64,000 bases of DNA from JACDHG01 sp963811585 (GTDB lineage: Bacteria > Actinomycetota > Actinomycetes > Propionibacteriales > Nocardioidaceae), in the NCBI GenBank assembly GCA_963811585.1, contig CAWERR010000006.1, forward strand, positions 806,001 to 870,000, read 5' to 3'. Position 1 is the stretch's first letter; every line of letters begins with the position of its first letter. The position numbers and the translations under genes are program-made. The notes under the pieces were generated by a model. That model ran no database searches and was not told the origin of the DNA. It saw only the letters and a list, made by a program, of their open reading frames with translations. Shown piece by piece: positions 25,319-34,144 of this stretch.

Positions 25319-26241
25319 GAAGGCCGAGGCGAAGACTGGTCGCTCACTGCGCTGATCGTGCCGAGCCTTCGCTCGTTTCAGGCTGCACAGCGCTCGGCGG
25401 CGAAGATGCAGGCGGTCGACCTCAAGTGGTGGCGGCGTTCTACCCCTATGCCTACGTCGTCGAGCGGGTCGCCGGTGACCACGCCGACGTGGTCAACCTG
25501 ACCGCGCCCGGCCTCGAGCCACACGACCTCGAGCTGACGCCCCGACAGGTCGCCGACCTCAGCGAGGCCGATCTGGTCGTCTACGAGCGGGCTTCCAGCC
25601 GTCTGTCGACGAGGCCGTCGACCAGAATGCCGACGGCAGCACGCTGGACGTCACCGACGTCGTACCCCTGAAAGACACCGGAGCGGTCGATGAGGACCAG
25701 GGCGAGGCGGCCGAGCTCGACGGTGACCCACACCTGTGGCAGGACCCGACGCTGCTGATGCCGATCGTCGAGCAGGTGCGCGACGAGATCGCCGCGGCCG
25801 ATCCCGACCACGCCGCCGCCTACAGCACCGCCTCCGCCGAGCTCATCGCCGACCTGCGCCAGCTCGACACCGACTTCAAGACCGGACTCGCCGACTGTCA
25901 GCGCACCGAGTTCGTGACCAGCCATGCGGCGTTCGGTTATCTCGCAAACCGCTATGACCTGACCATGGTGCCGATCGCCGGGTCTCAGCCCCGACGTCGA
26001 GCCGAGCCCCGAGCACCTCGCCGAGATCCAGGACTACATCGAGACCGACGGCATCACGACCGTCTTCTCCGAGACACTGGGCAGCAAGGAGTACGCCGAC
26101 ACGCTGGCGAGCGACCTCGGCGTCGAGTCGGCGGTGCTCGACCCCATCGAAGGCCTGGCTAGCGACGACTCCAACGACGACTACCTCTCGCTCATGCGCG
26201 CCAACCTGGCCGCGTTGCAGAAGGCGAACGGCTGCTCATGA
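25317..26241 (+). pseudogene. znuA: zinc ABC transporter substrate-binding lipoprotein, frameshifted
   Basis: About 308 codons of a ZnuA/cluster A-I metal-binding protein that captures zinc outside the cell. A lipobox SGC is followed by the mature start VVAAFYPYAYVVERVAGDHA. The metal ligands are His in PGLEPHDLE, His in GDPHLWQDP, His in FVTSHAAFGYLA and Asp in ESAVLDPIEGL. The frame changes near 25340-25420 (signal peptide), 25597 and 25982. ATG 25317 fits the promoter but lies inside Zur box 2. The stop overlaps the ATG of the ATPase gene (ATGA), so translation is coupled. Confidence 0.85.
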
Positions 26242-26978
26242 CGACCGCCATCGAAGTCGTAGACGGCAACATCGCCGCTCGGCGGCCGGCCGGTCGTGCG
26301 GGGGATCGACCTGACCGTACGTCGTGGCGAGGTGGTCGCCCTACTGGGCAGCAACGGGTCGGGCAAGTCGACGCTGGTCCGTGGGCTGATGGGGCTGGTG
26401 GCGTGGAGCTCGGGCGACGTACGCCTGCTCGGCGCTGATCGCGCGGCGTTCCGCGACTGGCATCGCGTCGGCTACGTGCCCCAGCACATCAGCGCCGGCT
26501 CCGGGATTCCTGCCACGGTGCTCGAGGTCGTCTCGTCCGGCCGCTTGTCTCGGCGCCGGCTGCTGTTGCCGCTGAGCCGACATGACCGCGACGCCGTACA
26601 GGCAGCATTGCGCGCGGTCGAGCTCGACGACCGGCAGCACGACGCCGTCAGCCAGTTGTCGGGCGGTCAGCAGCAGCGGGTGCTCATCGCTCGCGCACTG
26701 GCCGGCGAGCCCGACCTGCTCGTCCTCGACGAGCCGAACGCCGGCGTCGACATGCACAACCAGATGGGGCTGGTCGCGACGCTGCGGCCGATGGTCGAGT
26801 CAGGGGCGACCGTCCTGCTTGTCCTCCATGAGACCGGGCCGCTGGCCGATCTCATCGACCGCGTCGTCGTACTGAGTGACGGCCGGGTGACGTACGAAGG
26901 ACCGGCCGAGGGCACTCCACAAGACGATGTGCATGACCACCACCTCAGTCGTCAACAGCACGACCGACACTCCGCTGA
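26238..26978 (+). pseudogene. znuC: zinc ABC transporter ATP-binding protein, two frameshifts
   Basis: About 247 codons. After MTTAIEVVDGNIA a shift near 26290 leads into VVRGIDLTVRRGEVVALLGS with Walker A GSNGSGKST, then the ABC signature LSGGQQQRVLIARAL, Walker B DLLVLDEPNAGVD and the H-loop VLLVLHETG. The tail HDHH is typical of ZnuC. Near 26940 one lost C would give the stop at 26976-26978, just before the ribosome binding site of znuB; as written, the frame runs on into znuB. It provides energy for zinc uptake. Confidence 0.85.
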
Positions 26979-26995
26979 CCGGAGGTGGGACCGCT

Positions 26996-27983
26996 GTGAG
27001 CATCCTCGACTACGACTTCATGGTCAGGGCCCTGCTGGCCGCTTTCTTCACCGGCCTCGCCGCTCCCGCGGTCGGGACATATCTCGTGCAGCGCCGCCTC
27101 GCACTCATGGGCGACGGCATCGGCCACATCGCGGTGACCGGGGTCGGGCTGGGGCTGCTCACCGGCACATCGCCGGTCTGGACAGCAGTCGGCGTCACGA
27201 TCCTCGGTGCCCTGTTGATCGAGCTGGTCCGCGAGCGTGGGCGCACCAGCGGCGACGTGGCACTGGCGCTGATCTTCTACGGCGGCATCGCCGGCGGCGT
27301 CATGGTGACCGGCCTCGCTGGCGGCAGCGCGCAGACGCTGCAGAGCTACCTGTTCGGCTCGATCACCACGGTCACTGTCACTGACGTGTGGACCGTGGTG
27401 GCGCTTGCGGCCGCCGTGATCTTCGTGGCGATCGGGTTCGCGCCGCAGCTGTTCGCGGTTTGTCAGGACGAGGACTTCGCGAAGGTGGCCGGGTCTGCGG
27501 GTCCGCTTCTACAACCTGCTCATGTCGGTGATGGCGGCGGTCACGGTGACGGTGGCGATGCGCACTGTCGGGCTGTTGCTCGTCAGCGCGCTCATGGTCG
27601 TCCCGGTCGCCACCGCGCAGCAGCTAACCCGGGGATTCAAGGTGACGATCCTGGCGGCGATGGTGCTCGGCGCGCTTGCCTCGCTCGGCGGGGTGGTCAC
27701 TAGCTTCTACGTCAACGTCGCACCGGGCGCCACGATTGTGCTGCTGGCGTTGGCCTGTTTCGTCCTCGCCTGGCCGGTGGGCAGCCTGGTGCGCTACCGG
27801 AGGCGGATCGCGGAGCCGTTCGAGGTCGAGCCCGACCTGCCGCATCTGAGCGTCCCGGAGACCCATGGTCACGTCCATGGGGAGGACTGTGGTCACATCG
27901 CCGTCCAGCACGGAGACCACGTCGACTATGTGCACGGCGGCCATCGCCATGCTTCCCACGGAGACCACTATGACGAGCACTGA
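26996..27983 (+). pseudogene. znuB: zinc ABC transporter permease with His-rich tail, one frameshift
   Basis: About 329 codons. GTG 26996 follows GGAGGTGGG. Eight or more membrane helices of the ABC-3 family are visible (ALLAAFFTGLAAPAVGTYLV, LALMGDGIGHIAVTGVGLGL, QSYLFGSITTVT, GLLLVSALMVVPVATAQQLT). An extra G in GGG 27491-27493 splits the frame between EDFAKVAG and LRVRFYNLLMS. The C-terminus after RYRRRIAEPFEVEPDLP has about a dozen His residues (HGHVHGEDCGH, HGGHRHASHGDHYDEH), longer than usual and probably metal-binding at the cytoplasmic face. Confidence 0.87.
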
Positions 27984-28002
27984 CACAGGAGGAGCTGACG
28001 AG

Positions 28003-28422
28003 ATGAGCACAGACCCGGTCCTCATCGGCTCTCGCCCGACCAGGCAGCGCCGCGCCGTGGTGTCGGCACTCGGCGACGTCGACGACTTCCGCAGCGCCCA
28101 GGACATCTATGCCCTATTGAAGGAGCGCGGCGAAGGCGTCGGCCTCACCACGGTCTACCGCACCCTGACTGCCCTGGCACTCGCCGGTGAGATCGACGTA
28201 CTGCGCACACCCGACGGAGAGTCGGTCTACCGGCAGTGCAGCACCGGCCACCACCATCACCTCGTCTGTCGGGGCTGCGGGCTCACCGTGGAGATCGAAG
28301 GCCCGACGGTGGAGTCCTGGGCGACCCGGACGGCGCACCAGCACGGGTTCGCCGAGGTGGAGCACACGCTCGAGATCTTCGGGACCTGCCAGAAGTGTGC
28401 GGCGCAGGCCACTAGCGGTTGA
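28003..28422 (+). CDS. zur: zinc uptake regulator Zur (Fur family)
   Basis: A 139-residue Fur-family repressor that binds DNA when loaded with zinc. The winged-helix part includes RPTRQRRAVVSAL, SAQDIYALLKERGEGVGLTT and VYRTLTALALAGEID. Metal sites are the GHHHHLVCRGCG segment (His cluster plus CxxC) and the terminal CQKC. AGGAGG lies at 27987-27992 before ATG 28003. As the last gene of the znu operon it would be autorepressed through the two boxes at 25280-25318, a common actinobacterial layout. Confidence 0.94.
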   Translation: MSTDPVLIGSRPTRQRRAVVSALGDVDDFRSAQDIYALLKERGEGVGLTTVYRTLTALALAGEIDVLRTPDGESVYRQCSTGHHHHLVCRGCGLTVEIEGPTVESWATRTAHQHGFAEVEHTLEIFGTCQKCAAQATSG

Positions 28423-28437
28423 GCCCGCGCGGCCGGC

Positions 28438-29178
28438 CTACGCGGTGCCGTAACGGCGGTCGCGGCGGGCGTAGATGTCGATCGCCTCGAAGAGGGTACG
28501 TCGGTCGACGTCCGGCCAGAGCACGTTCATGTAGACCATCTCGGCATACGCGGCCTGCCACAGCATGAAGTTGCTGAACCGGTGCTCCCCCGACGTACGC
28601 AGCACCATGTCGACGTCCGGAAGCTCGGGCACGTAGAGCGCCTTCGCGAGCGCTCTCTCGTCGATCCGGTCGGCCTTGATCTCCCCTGCCACCGCCCGTC
28701 GCGCGAGCTCGCGGGCCGCGTCGGCCAGCTCGGCGCGGCCGCCGTAGTTGACGCACATGGTCAGGGTCAGGCCGGTGTTGGTCCGGGTCATCTCCTCCGC
28801 CACCTGAAGCTCCCTGATGACGGACCCCCACAGTCGCGGCCGGCGGCCCGCCCACCGCACTCGGACGCCCAGCGCATGCATCTCGTCGCGACGACGGCGA
28901 ATCACGTCGCGGTTGAAGTTCATCAAGAAGCGCACCTCGTCGGGAGACCGCTGCCAGTTCTCGGTCGAGAACGCGTAGGCCGAGATGTGGGTGACACCCG
29001 CCTCGATGCCGCCTTCGACCACGTCGAACAGCGCCGCCTCGCCGCGCTCGTGGCCTGCGGTCCTCGGCAGGCCCCGTTGCTTGGCCCACCTGCCGTTGCC
29101 GTCCATGATCACCGCGATATGGCGAGGAATGAGCTCCGCGGGCAGCTGCGGCGGTGTCTCCCAGTTGTCGTCTGTCAC
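28438..29178 (-). CDS. uppS: undecaprenyl/polyprenyl diphosphate synthase (cis-prenyltransferase)
   Basis: A 246-residue cis-prenyltransferase that makes the C50-C55 lipid carrier for wall and polysaccharide units. The diphosphate-binding motif HIAVIMDGNGRWAKQRG, the AFSTENWQRS segment, and the family signature DMVLRTSGEHRFSNFMLWQ followed by AYAEMVYMNVLWPD are all present. The start is ATG 29178. Its product is the carrier that the Wzx/Wzy locus in this window would consume. It follows recO with a 79-base gap on the same strand. Confidence 0.95.
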   Translation of the reverse strand: MTDDNWETPPQLPAELIPRHIAVIMDGNGRWAKQRGLPRTAGHERGEAALFDVVEGGIEAGVTHISAYAFSTENWQRSPDEVRFLMNFNRDVIRRRRDEMHALGVRVRWAGRRPRLWGSVIRELQVAEEMTRTNTGLTLTMCVNYGGRAELADAARELARRAVAGEIKADRIDERALAKALYVPELPDVDMVLRTSGEHRFSNFMLWQAAYAEMVYMNVLWPDVDRRTLFEAIDIYARRDRRYGTA

Positions 29179-29257
29179 GGGGACCAGCCCAGCAGAAGGA
29201 TCCGACTCTCACGTCGCCCCGACCACGCCACAGTCTGATCTTTGCGCCGGGATCGGG

Positions 29258-29989
29258 TCATCGCTCGACGTACACCAGGGAACGGAGGCCACGCTCGAGG
29301 TGCCATTGCAGGTATGCCGCCACGATCCCGCTTGCCGGCTTGCGAAAACGCGCATCCACTGCCGCCGCTGCCACCCAGTCACCGGCCAGGAGTGCTCCGA
29401 GCAGCAGCACCGTCTCTGGGGCCGGGTTCGCGACTCCTGGGACTCGGCAGTTGCCACACAGCATCCCGCCGGCGCCGGCGCTGAAGCTCCGATGCGGCCC
29501 GGCCACGCCGCAGCGCGCACATTGTTCGAACGTCGGTGCGTAGCCCGCAATCGCCAACGAGCGAAGGAGGAACGAGTCGAGCACGAGGGACGGGTCGAGC
29601 TCACCTGCAGCCAGGGCACGCAGACCGGCCACGAGCAACAAGTATTGCTGCACGGCGGGCTCGCGCTCTTCGGCGGCGAGCTGCTCGGCGGTCTCCAACA
29701 TCGCCGTGCCCGCGGTGTAGCGCGCATAGTCGTTGCTGATCTCGTTGCCGTACGGCGCGATCGTCTCGACCTGGGTGACCACGTCGAGGCTGCGGCCTAG
29801 AGCGAACTGCACGTCGACCCGCGTAAACGGCTCGAGCCGTGACCCGAACTTCGACTTGGTACGACGCACGCCCTTGCCCACTGCCCTGACGCGGCCGGTG
29901 TCCCGCGTCAGGAACGTGACGATCCGATCGGCCTCGCCCAGCTTCTGGGTGCGCAGCACGACGGCTTCGTCGCGGTAGAGGTGACTCAC
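29258..29989 (-). CDS. recO: DNA repair protein RecO
   Basis: A 243-residue recombination mediator that loads RecA via the RecFOR pathway. It opens with the OB-fold HLYRDEAVVLRTQKLGEADR and KGVRRTKSKFGSRLEPFT, and has the zinc site CARCG ... CGNC in the C-terminal half. GTG 29989 is preferred over the 51-base-longer ATG, because its GTGA overlaps the stop of the upstream hydrolase gene and the family begins at this residue. Confidence 0.94.
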   Translation of the reverse strand: MSHLYRDEAVVLRTQKLGEADRIVTFLTRDTGRVRAVGKGVRRTKSKFGSRLEPFTRVDVQFALGRSLDVVTQVETIAPYGNEISNDYARYTAGTAMLETAEQLAAEEREPAVQQYLLLVAGLRALAAGELDPSLVLDSFLLRSLAIAGYAPTFEQCARCGVAGPHRSFSAGAGGMLCGNCRVPGVANPAPETVLLLGALLAGDWVAAAAVDARFRKPASGIVAAYLQWHLERGLRSLVYVER

Positions 29990-30843
29990 GCCCCCATTGT
30001 GCCCGCGCGCGAGCGGGCTTTGCGTGCGGCTGGCCAGCACGACTCCAGGAACTCCAAGACCTCGGTAGTGATGCGGTCTGGTCTACGCCGCCACTCGACG
30101 ATGGAGCGGGCTGCGACGAAGTGGGCGTTCGGCAGCTCCTCGCTCAGCAAGGCGGCGTCGGCAGCCGGGTGGATGGGGTCGTGGGGATGACCGATCACGA
30201 TGGCCGGGGTCTCGATCTGCTCCCGCAGCCGCGAAGGCGGGGCGACCCTGCCGAAGAAGATGCCGTGCACGGTGGCCGCCATCGGGGCGGGCTGCTGGTA
30301 CATCGTGTCGAGGGCGATGCCGAACCAGAATGGCACTAGCCCGCGCGGGATGGCCTTGGTCACGACGCGCAAGGCGGTCACCGCCCACGGGGCCACCCGT
30401 CCCACGAAGAGCAGCGGGCCGAAGGTGACCAGGCCTGCCTCCATCGCGTTGTCCAGCACCGGCATCTCGAGCACCATCCCGCGCAGCCGGTTGGGGGATG
30501 TGACAGCCAGCTCGAGGCTGACGTTGGCGCCGAGCGACGTACCGCCGACGACTGCGCTGTCGACACCGAGGTGATCGAGGAGACCCTCCACCTGACGCGC
30601 GAAGGCCATCATCGAGTAGCGCTGCGGGTCGTCCGGCCGGTCGCTGCGCCCATGACCCAGCAGGTCCAAGGTGATCACGCGGAAACCCGACCCTGCGATC
30701 CGGCGTGCCAGCGGGTCGTGCATGCGACGGGGCATCAGCTGGCCATGCAGCAGCACGACCAGCCGGTTGCCCGAGCCGTACTCCGTGAACTCAAGCCGGG
30801 CACCCTCGAAGAAGAACTGGCTCACTCGCTCCGAAACCAACAT
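29986..30843 (-). CDS. alpha/beta hydrolase
   Basis: A 285-residue alpha/beta hydrolase. The oxyanion region is VVLLHGQLMPRRMHDPL, the nucleophile elbow is GGTSLGANVSLEL (Ser), followed by DLLGHGRSDRP earlier and candidate acid/base residues in HPHDPIHPAAD and NAHFVAARS. The start at ATG 30843 has a GGGGGAGG site; the frame further upstream overlaps the riboswitch region on the other strand. The stop overlaps the recO start, so the pair is translationally coupled. The substrate is unknown. Confidence 0.88.
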   Translation of the reverse strand: MLVSERVSQFFFEGARLEFTEYGSGNRLVVLLHGQLMPRRMHDPLARRIAGSGFRVITLDLLGHGRSDRPDDPQRYSMMAFARQVEGLLDHLGVDSAVVGGTSLGANVSLELAVTSPNRLRGMVLEMPVLDNAMEAGLVTFGPLLFVGRVAPWAVTALRVVTKAIPRGLVPFWFGIALDTMYQQPAPMAATVHGIFFGRVAPPSRLREQIETPAIVIGHPHDPIHPAADAALLSEELPNAHFVAARSIVEWRRRPDRITTEVLEFLESCWPAARKARSRAGTMGA

Positions 30844-30993
30844 GAACACAGCCTCCCCCGGCGCAGCCCAGATGTCGGGTTCTGTCGCATTCGCCGCCGC
30901 GTGTCGTCCCGCGGCCTGATGTATGCCGGTAACAGGTACTGGGCCGAACGGCCATTTCTTTCTCAGGGTCCGATCTGAGCGTCTGCGCTGGGT

Positions 30994-30999
30994 TAGCGT
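30994..30999 (+). promoter_or_regulatory. possible -10 box TAGCGT upstream of the riboswitch
   Basis: TAGCGT fits TANNNT and would start transcription near 31006, about ten bases before the riboswitch aptamer. No convincing -35 is seen. Confidence 0.35.
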
Positions 31000-31015
31000 C
31001 GGGAGTGGAGTAGTG

Positions 31016-31102
31016 GATTCCTCCGAAACGGCAAACCCGGCGAGAGCCGGGGACGCAAAGCCGCGGAGCCTGCGAGACAGGCCAGCCGGGCTACCGAAGC
31101 GG
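31016..31102 (+). promoter_or_regulatory. cyclic di-GMP-I (GEMM-I) riboswitch
   Basis: The sequence follows the class I c-di-GMP aptamer closely. The hallmark CGGCAAACC at 31029-31037 is followed by a short hairpin CGGC-GAGA-GCCG with a GNRA tetraloop, then GGGACGCAAAGCC, a second hairpin GCCTGCGAGACAGGC, and the closing GCCGGGCTACCGA. CTCCG near 31021 can close P1 with CGGGAG near 31100. All the conserved blocks are in the right order and spacing as in the Vc2 aptamer. It lies 14 bases before GTG 31116, so regulation is probably at translation initiation or just upstream. No separate terminator hairpin is visible. Confidence 0.92.
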
Positions 31103-31115
31103 GAGTTGAGCACAA

Positions 31116-32762
31116 GTGAAGACGCCATCGGCGGATGAACAGGGCGACGTCCGCGAAGTGCGCACTGGCCTCAGCCGACGGGGAATCCTCGCTGGCGCAA
31201 CTGCGGCGACAGCGGCCGCAGCCACGGGATCTCTGTGGAGCCCCTCGGCTGCCGAGGCGACTTACCTCCCTGCCGTTCGCTCGTATCGTGACACCCCGGT
31301 GCCGAGCACGGCCGAGCGGCACATGGCGAACCGCTTCACCTACGGCTACACAGCCGCGATCGGGCAGCAGATGCGCGTAGCCGGCGGCCCTAGCGCCTGG
31401 TTTAACGACCAGCTCTCTCCCTCCACGATCCCGGACACGCGTGCAGACACCTTCGCCGAATGGTTCCCCACCATCGGGTTCAGCGGCGCCGAACATTTCG
31501 CCCGCCAGGAGGCGGATCCGAAGTGGGGGTGGCAAGTGGAGGTCAACGAAGCGCGCTGGACGCTACTTCGCCGAATCCACTCGAAACGCCAGGTCCACGA
31601 GATGATGACGGAGTTCTGGCTTAACCACCTTCACATCTTCGGTGGGGCCTATCTGGGATTTCTGTGGCGGCACAACTACGACGCCCTCATCCGAAGGAAC
31701 GCTTTGGGCCGCTTCGACGAGATGTTGAAGGCAGCCGTTGTTCATCCATCGATGCTGGTCTATCTCGATGGTGACCTCTCCCAGATCCAACGTCGAGTGA
31801 AGCCAAACGGCCAGATCGTCGCCACCGACAAGATCAACGAGAACCTCGGCCGCGAGTTGCTCGAGTTGCACACCGTGGGAAGAACCGCGGGCTATGACGA
31901 GACTGATGTCAAGAACTCGGCGTACTTGCTCACCGGTTGGACCATCGATCGGTTCGATGGCTGGGAATGTCACTACGACCCACAACGTCACTACCAAGGG
32001 TCTGTCGGAGTTCTGGGCTTCCAAGACATCAACGCGTCACTCGACGGTCGCGCCGCTCTGAATCGATACATTGAGTATCTTGCCCACCACCCCGCGACCG
32101 CCCTACGGATCGCCCGCAAGCTCGCGACACGATTTGTATCCGACGATCCATCGCCGGCCCTGGTCAATCACCTTGCCGACGTGTTCCGCCAGTCAGGCAC
32201 CAACATCAAGGTCACGTTGCGCGCCCTGATCGCTAGCCAGGAGTTTCAGCAGGCGGTCGGAGGCAAGGTGCGCACACCCACCGATGACGTGGTGGCTACC
32301 TTCAGAGTGCTCGGCGCGACCATTACTCGGCCGGAACGCGAAACAGACGCTGCCAACGCCGTCTACTTTCTGAGCAAAAAGATCGGTGCTGTCCCGTTCG
32401 ACTGGCCGCGGCCGGATGGGCAACCGGAAATCGGTGATGCCTGGTCGTCAGCCTGCCGACTACTGGGCTCCTATGTGGTGCACAACTCCATCGCTGGCCA
32501 GTGGACACCGAGCACCGGCATCAACTATCGGACGCACGCTTCGTGGCTGCCACAGCCCCGTATCCGATTCGACCTTCTCGTTGACCACATGTGCCGGCGG
32601 ATCCACGGACGAGGTGTCACGAGCCGATTGCTCGGCGCCGCGTGCCTCGTCACTGGCGCCAAACCTGGCGAGGGCATCACTGCCGACCATCACCTCATCC
32701 GCTCGCTGATGCCCCGACTCATTGGCTTGCTCCTCGACACTCCACAACACCTAACGAAGTGA
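31116..32762 (+). CDS. Tat-exported DUF1800 protein
   Basis: A 548-residue DUF1800 family protein under the c-di-GMP riboswitch. The N-terminus carries a twin-arginine signal (GLSRRGILAGATAATAAAA, cleaved after AEA), so it is exported folded. Family landmarks are HMANRFTYG, the EWFPT region, MMTEFWLNHLHIF, the RNALGRFDEMLKAAVVHPSM stretch, LDG and NENLGRELLELHTVG, and TGWTIDRF. GTG 31116 has GGGAG upstream. DUF1800 genes usually pair with DUF1501, as here, 10 bases downstream. Reaction unknown; cell-surface or matrix role inferred from context only. Confidence 0.9.
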   Translation: MKTPSADEQGDVREVRTGLSRRGILAGATAATAAAATGSLWSPSAAEATYLPAVRSYRDTPVPSTAERHMANRFTYGYTAAIGQQMRVAGGPSAWFNDQLSPSTIPDTRADTFAEWFPTIGFSGAEHFARQEADPKWGWQVEVNEARWTLLRRIHSKRQVHEMMTEFWLNHLHIFGGAYLGFLWRHNYDALIRRNALGRFDEMLKAAVVHPSMLVYLDGDLSQIQRRVKPNGQIVATDKINENLGRELLELHTVGRTAGYDETDVKNSAYLLTGWTIDRFDGWECHYDPQRHYQGSVGVLGFQDINASLDGRAALNRYIEYLAHHPATALRIARKLATRFVSDDPSPALVNHLADVFRQSGTNIKVTLRALIASQEFQQAVGGKVRTPTDDVVATFRVLGATITRPERETDAANAVYFLSKKIGAVPFDWPRPDGQPEIGDAWSSACRLLGSYVVHNSIAGQWTPSTGINYRTHASWLPQPRIRFDLLVDHMCRRIHGRGVTSRLLGAACLVTGAKPGEGITADHHLIRSLMPRLIGLLLDTPQHLTK

Positions 32763-32772
32763 CGGCGACACG

Positions 32773-34044
32773 ATGACCGCGAAGCACCCTCCCACTTGCT
32801 CATGTCCGGACTACAGCTCGTCACGACGGGCGTTTCTCACGCGAGCCGTCGCCGTTGGTGGCGCCACTGTTGCCACAACGTTGTTCGGCAGCACATTTCG
32901 GCAGACGGCGTACGCCGCCACAAACGGCAACGTCTTGGTTGTTCTGTCCCTGCGCGGCGGGTGTGACGGACTCTCGATGGTTGTGCCCCACGGCGATCCG
33001 GCATACGCGGTCGCACGGCCCTCTATCGCGGTGCCCACCGCACCGCTGCTTGCAAAGGACGCGATGTTCGGCCTTCACCCCGCGCTCCAACCGCTTGAGT
33101 CGATGTGGGCGGGTGGCCGGATGGCTGCGATCCACGCGACTGGGCTCCCACAGCCCAACCGCTCACACTTTGCGGCAATCGAAGCAATTGAGGACGCCGC
33201 CGTAGGGTCGAGCGACAGGACAGGCTGGATCAACAGGCTTATCGGTCTCGATACCGCGAGGTCGCCGCTCGAAGCGGTGACCATAGGTTCCGGGGTTCAG
33301 CCCGCCTCGATGTATGGGCCGGAACCCACCCTGTCAGCCATGCGGGTAGATGACATTGCACTATCCGGGGCCAGCGACGACGCCGGAAAGCTGCGTCGCC
33401 GCCGGGCACTCACCCAAGTGTGGGAGGACGCTGGCGGCACCCTCGGAGTCGGCGCTCGATCCACCTTGACCGCCACCGCAACGATTGGATCGCAGCTACA
33501 GCAGGATGCTCCTCCTGCGAACGGTGCGGCGTATCCCAATGGCGACCTTGGTCGCGCCCTTGCTGACACCGCCCGCTTGATCAGAGCCAAGGTTGGGGTC
33601 CAGGTCGTGACGGTCGACTTCGGCAGTTGGGACATGCACACCAACCTCGGCACAATCGACACGTCGTTTGGAACATTCAACGGAATGACAAGTCAAATGG
33701 CTCTGGCGTTGAAAGCCTTCTTCATAGACCTCGGCTTGGATGCCAATCGAGTCACCCTCGTCACGCTCACAGAGTTTGGACGTCGCTTGAAAGAAAACGG
33801 CGCTCGGGGCGTCGACCATGGCTGGGCAAACGCGACTCTGCTCATGGGGGCAGGTGTCAACGGCGGCCGTTACTACGGCACCTGGCCGGGGCTCGACGAG
33901 AGCTCGGTTGTTGACGGGGACCTCGCAGTGACGACCGACTATCGCAGCGTCCTGTCGGAGATCCTTGTCAAACGCCTCAATGTCAGCACCAGCACGGTAT
34001 TTCCCAGCTTCACACCCGAGACGATAGGTGCGGTGTCCGCCTGA
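32773..34044 (+). CDS. Tat-exported DUF1501 protein
   Basis: A 423-residue DUF1501 protein, a family that I place in the alkaline-phosphatase/sulfatase superfamily, with no proven substrate. The Tat signal is SSRRAFLTRAVAVGGATVAT. Core motifs are NVLVVLSLRGGCDGLSMVVP, ATGLPQPNRSHFAA, FGSWDMHTN, TLTEFGRRLKENGARGVDHG and the C-terminal NGGRYYGTWPGL; conserved Asp/His pairs (DMH, DHG) could bind metal. It forms an operon with the DUF1800 gene under the riboswitch. Confidence 0.9.
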   Translation: MTAKHPPTCSCPDYSSSRRAFLTRAVAVGGATVATTLFGSTFRQTAYAATNGNVLVVLSLRGGCDGLSMVVPHGDPAYAVARPSIAVPTAPLLAKDAMFGLHPALQPLESMWAGGRMAAIHATGLPQPNRSHFAAIEAIEDAAVGSSDRTGWINRLIGLDTARSPLEAVTIGSGVQPASMYGPEPTLSAMRVDDIALSGASDDAGKLRRRRALTQVWEDAGGTLGVGARSTLTATATIGSQLQQDAPPANGAAYPNGDLGRALADTARLIRAKVGVQVVTVDFGSWDMHTNLGTIDTSFGTFNGMTSQMALALKAFFIDLGLDANRVTLVTLTEFGRRLKENGARGVDHGWANATLLMGAGVNGGRYYGTWPGLDESSVVDGDLAVTTDYRSVLSEILVKRLNVSTSTVFPSFTPETIGAVSA

Positions 34045-34132
34045 CACGCGTCAGCATCTAGACGGTCGATGAGCGAGAGAATCAGCTTCGTCGTCGACGA
34101 GCGCCATGCGCCCGACCAGCACGTTCGGCATC

Positions 34133-34138
34133 TATACT
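34133..34138 (+). promoter_or_regulatory. -10 box TATACT for the sugar operon
   Basis: TATACT lies 6 bases before GTG 34145, so the aminotransferase message may be leaderless and separate from the riboswitch transcript. The -35 region is poor. Confidence 0.45.
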
Positions 34139-34144
34139 CACGGA

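Noticed and set aside
27480..27500. Programmed frameshifting in znuB
   Set aside because: Similar one-base breaks occur in unrelated genes all over the window and no slippery-site/stimulator pattern recurs.
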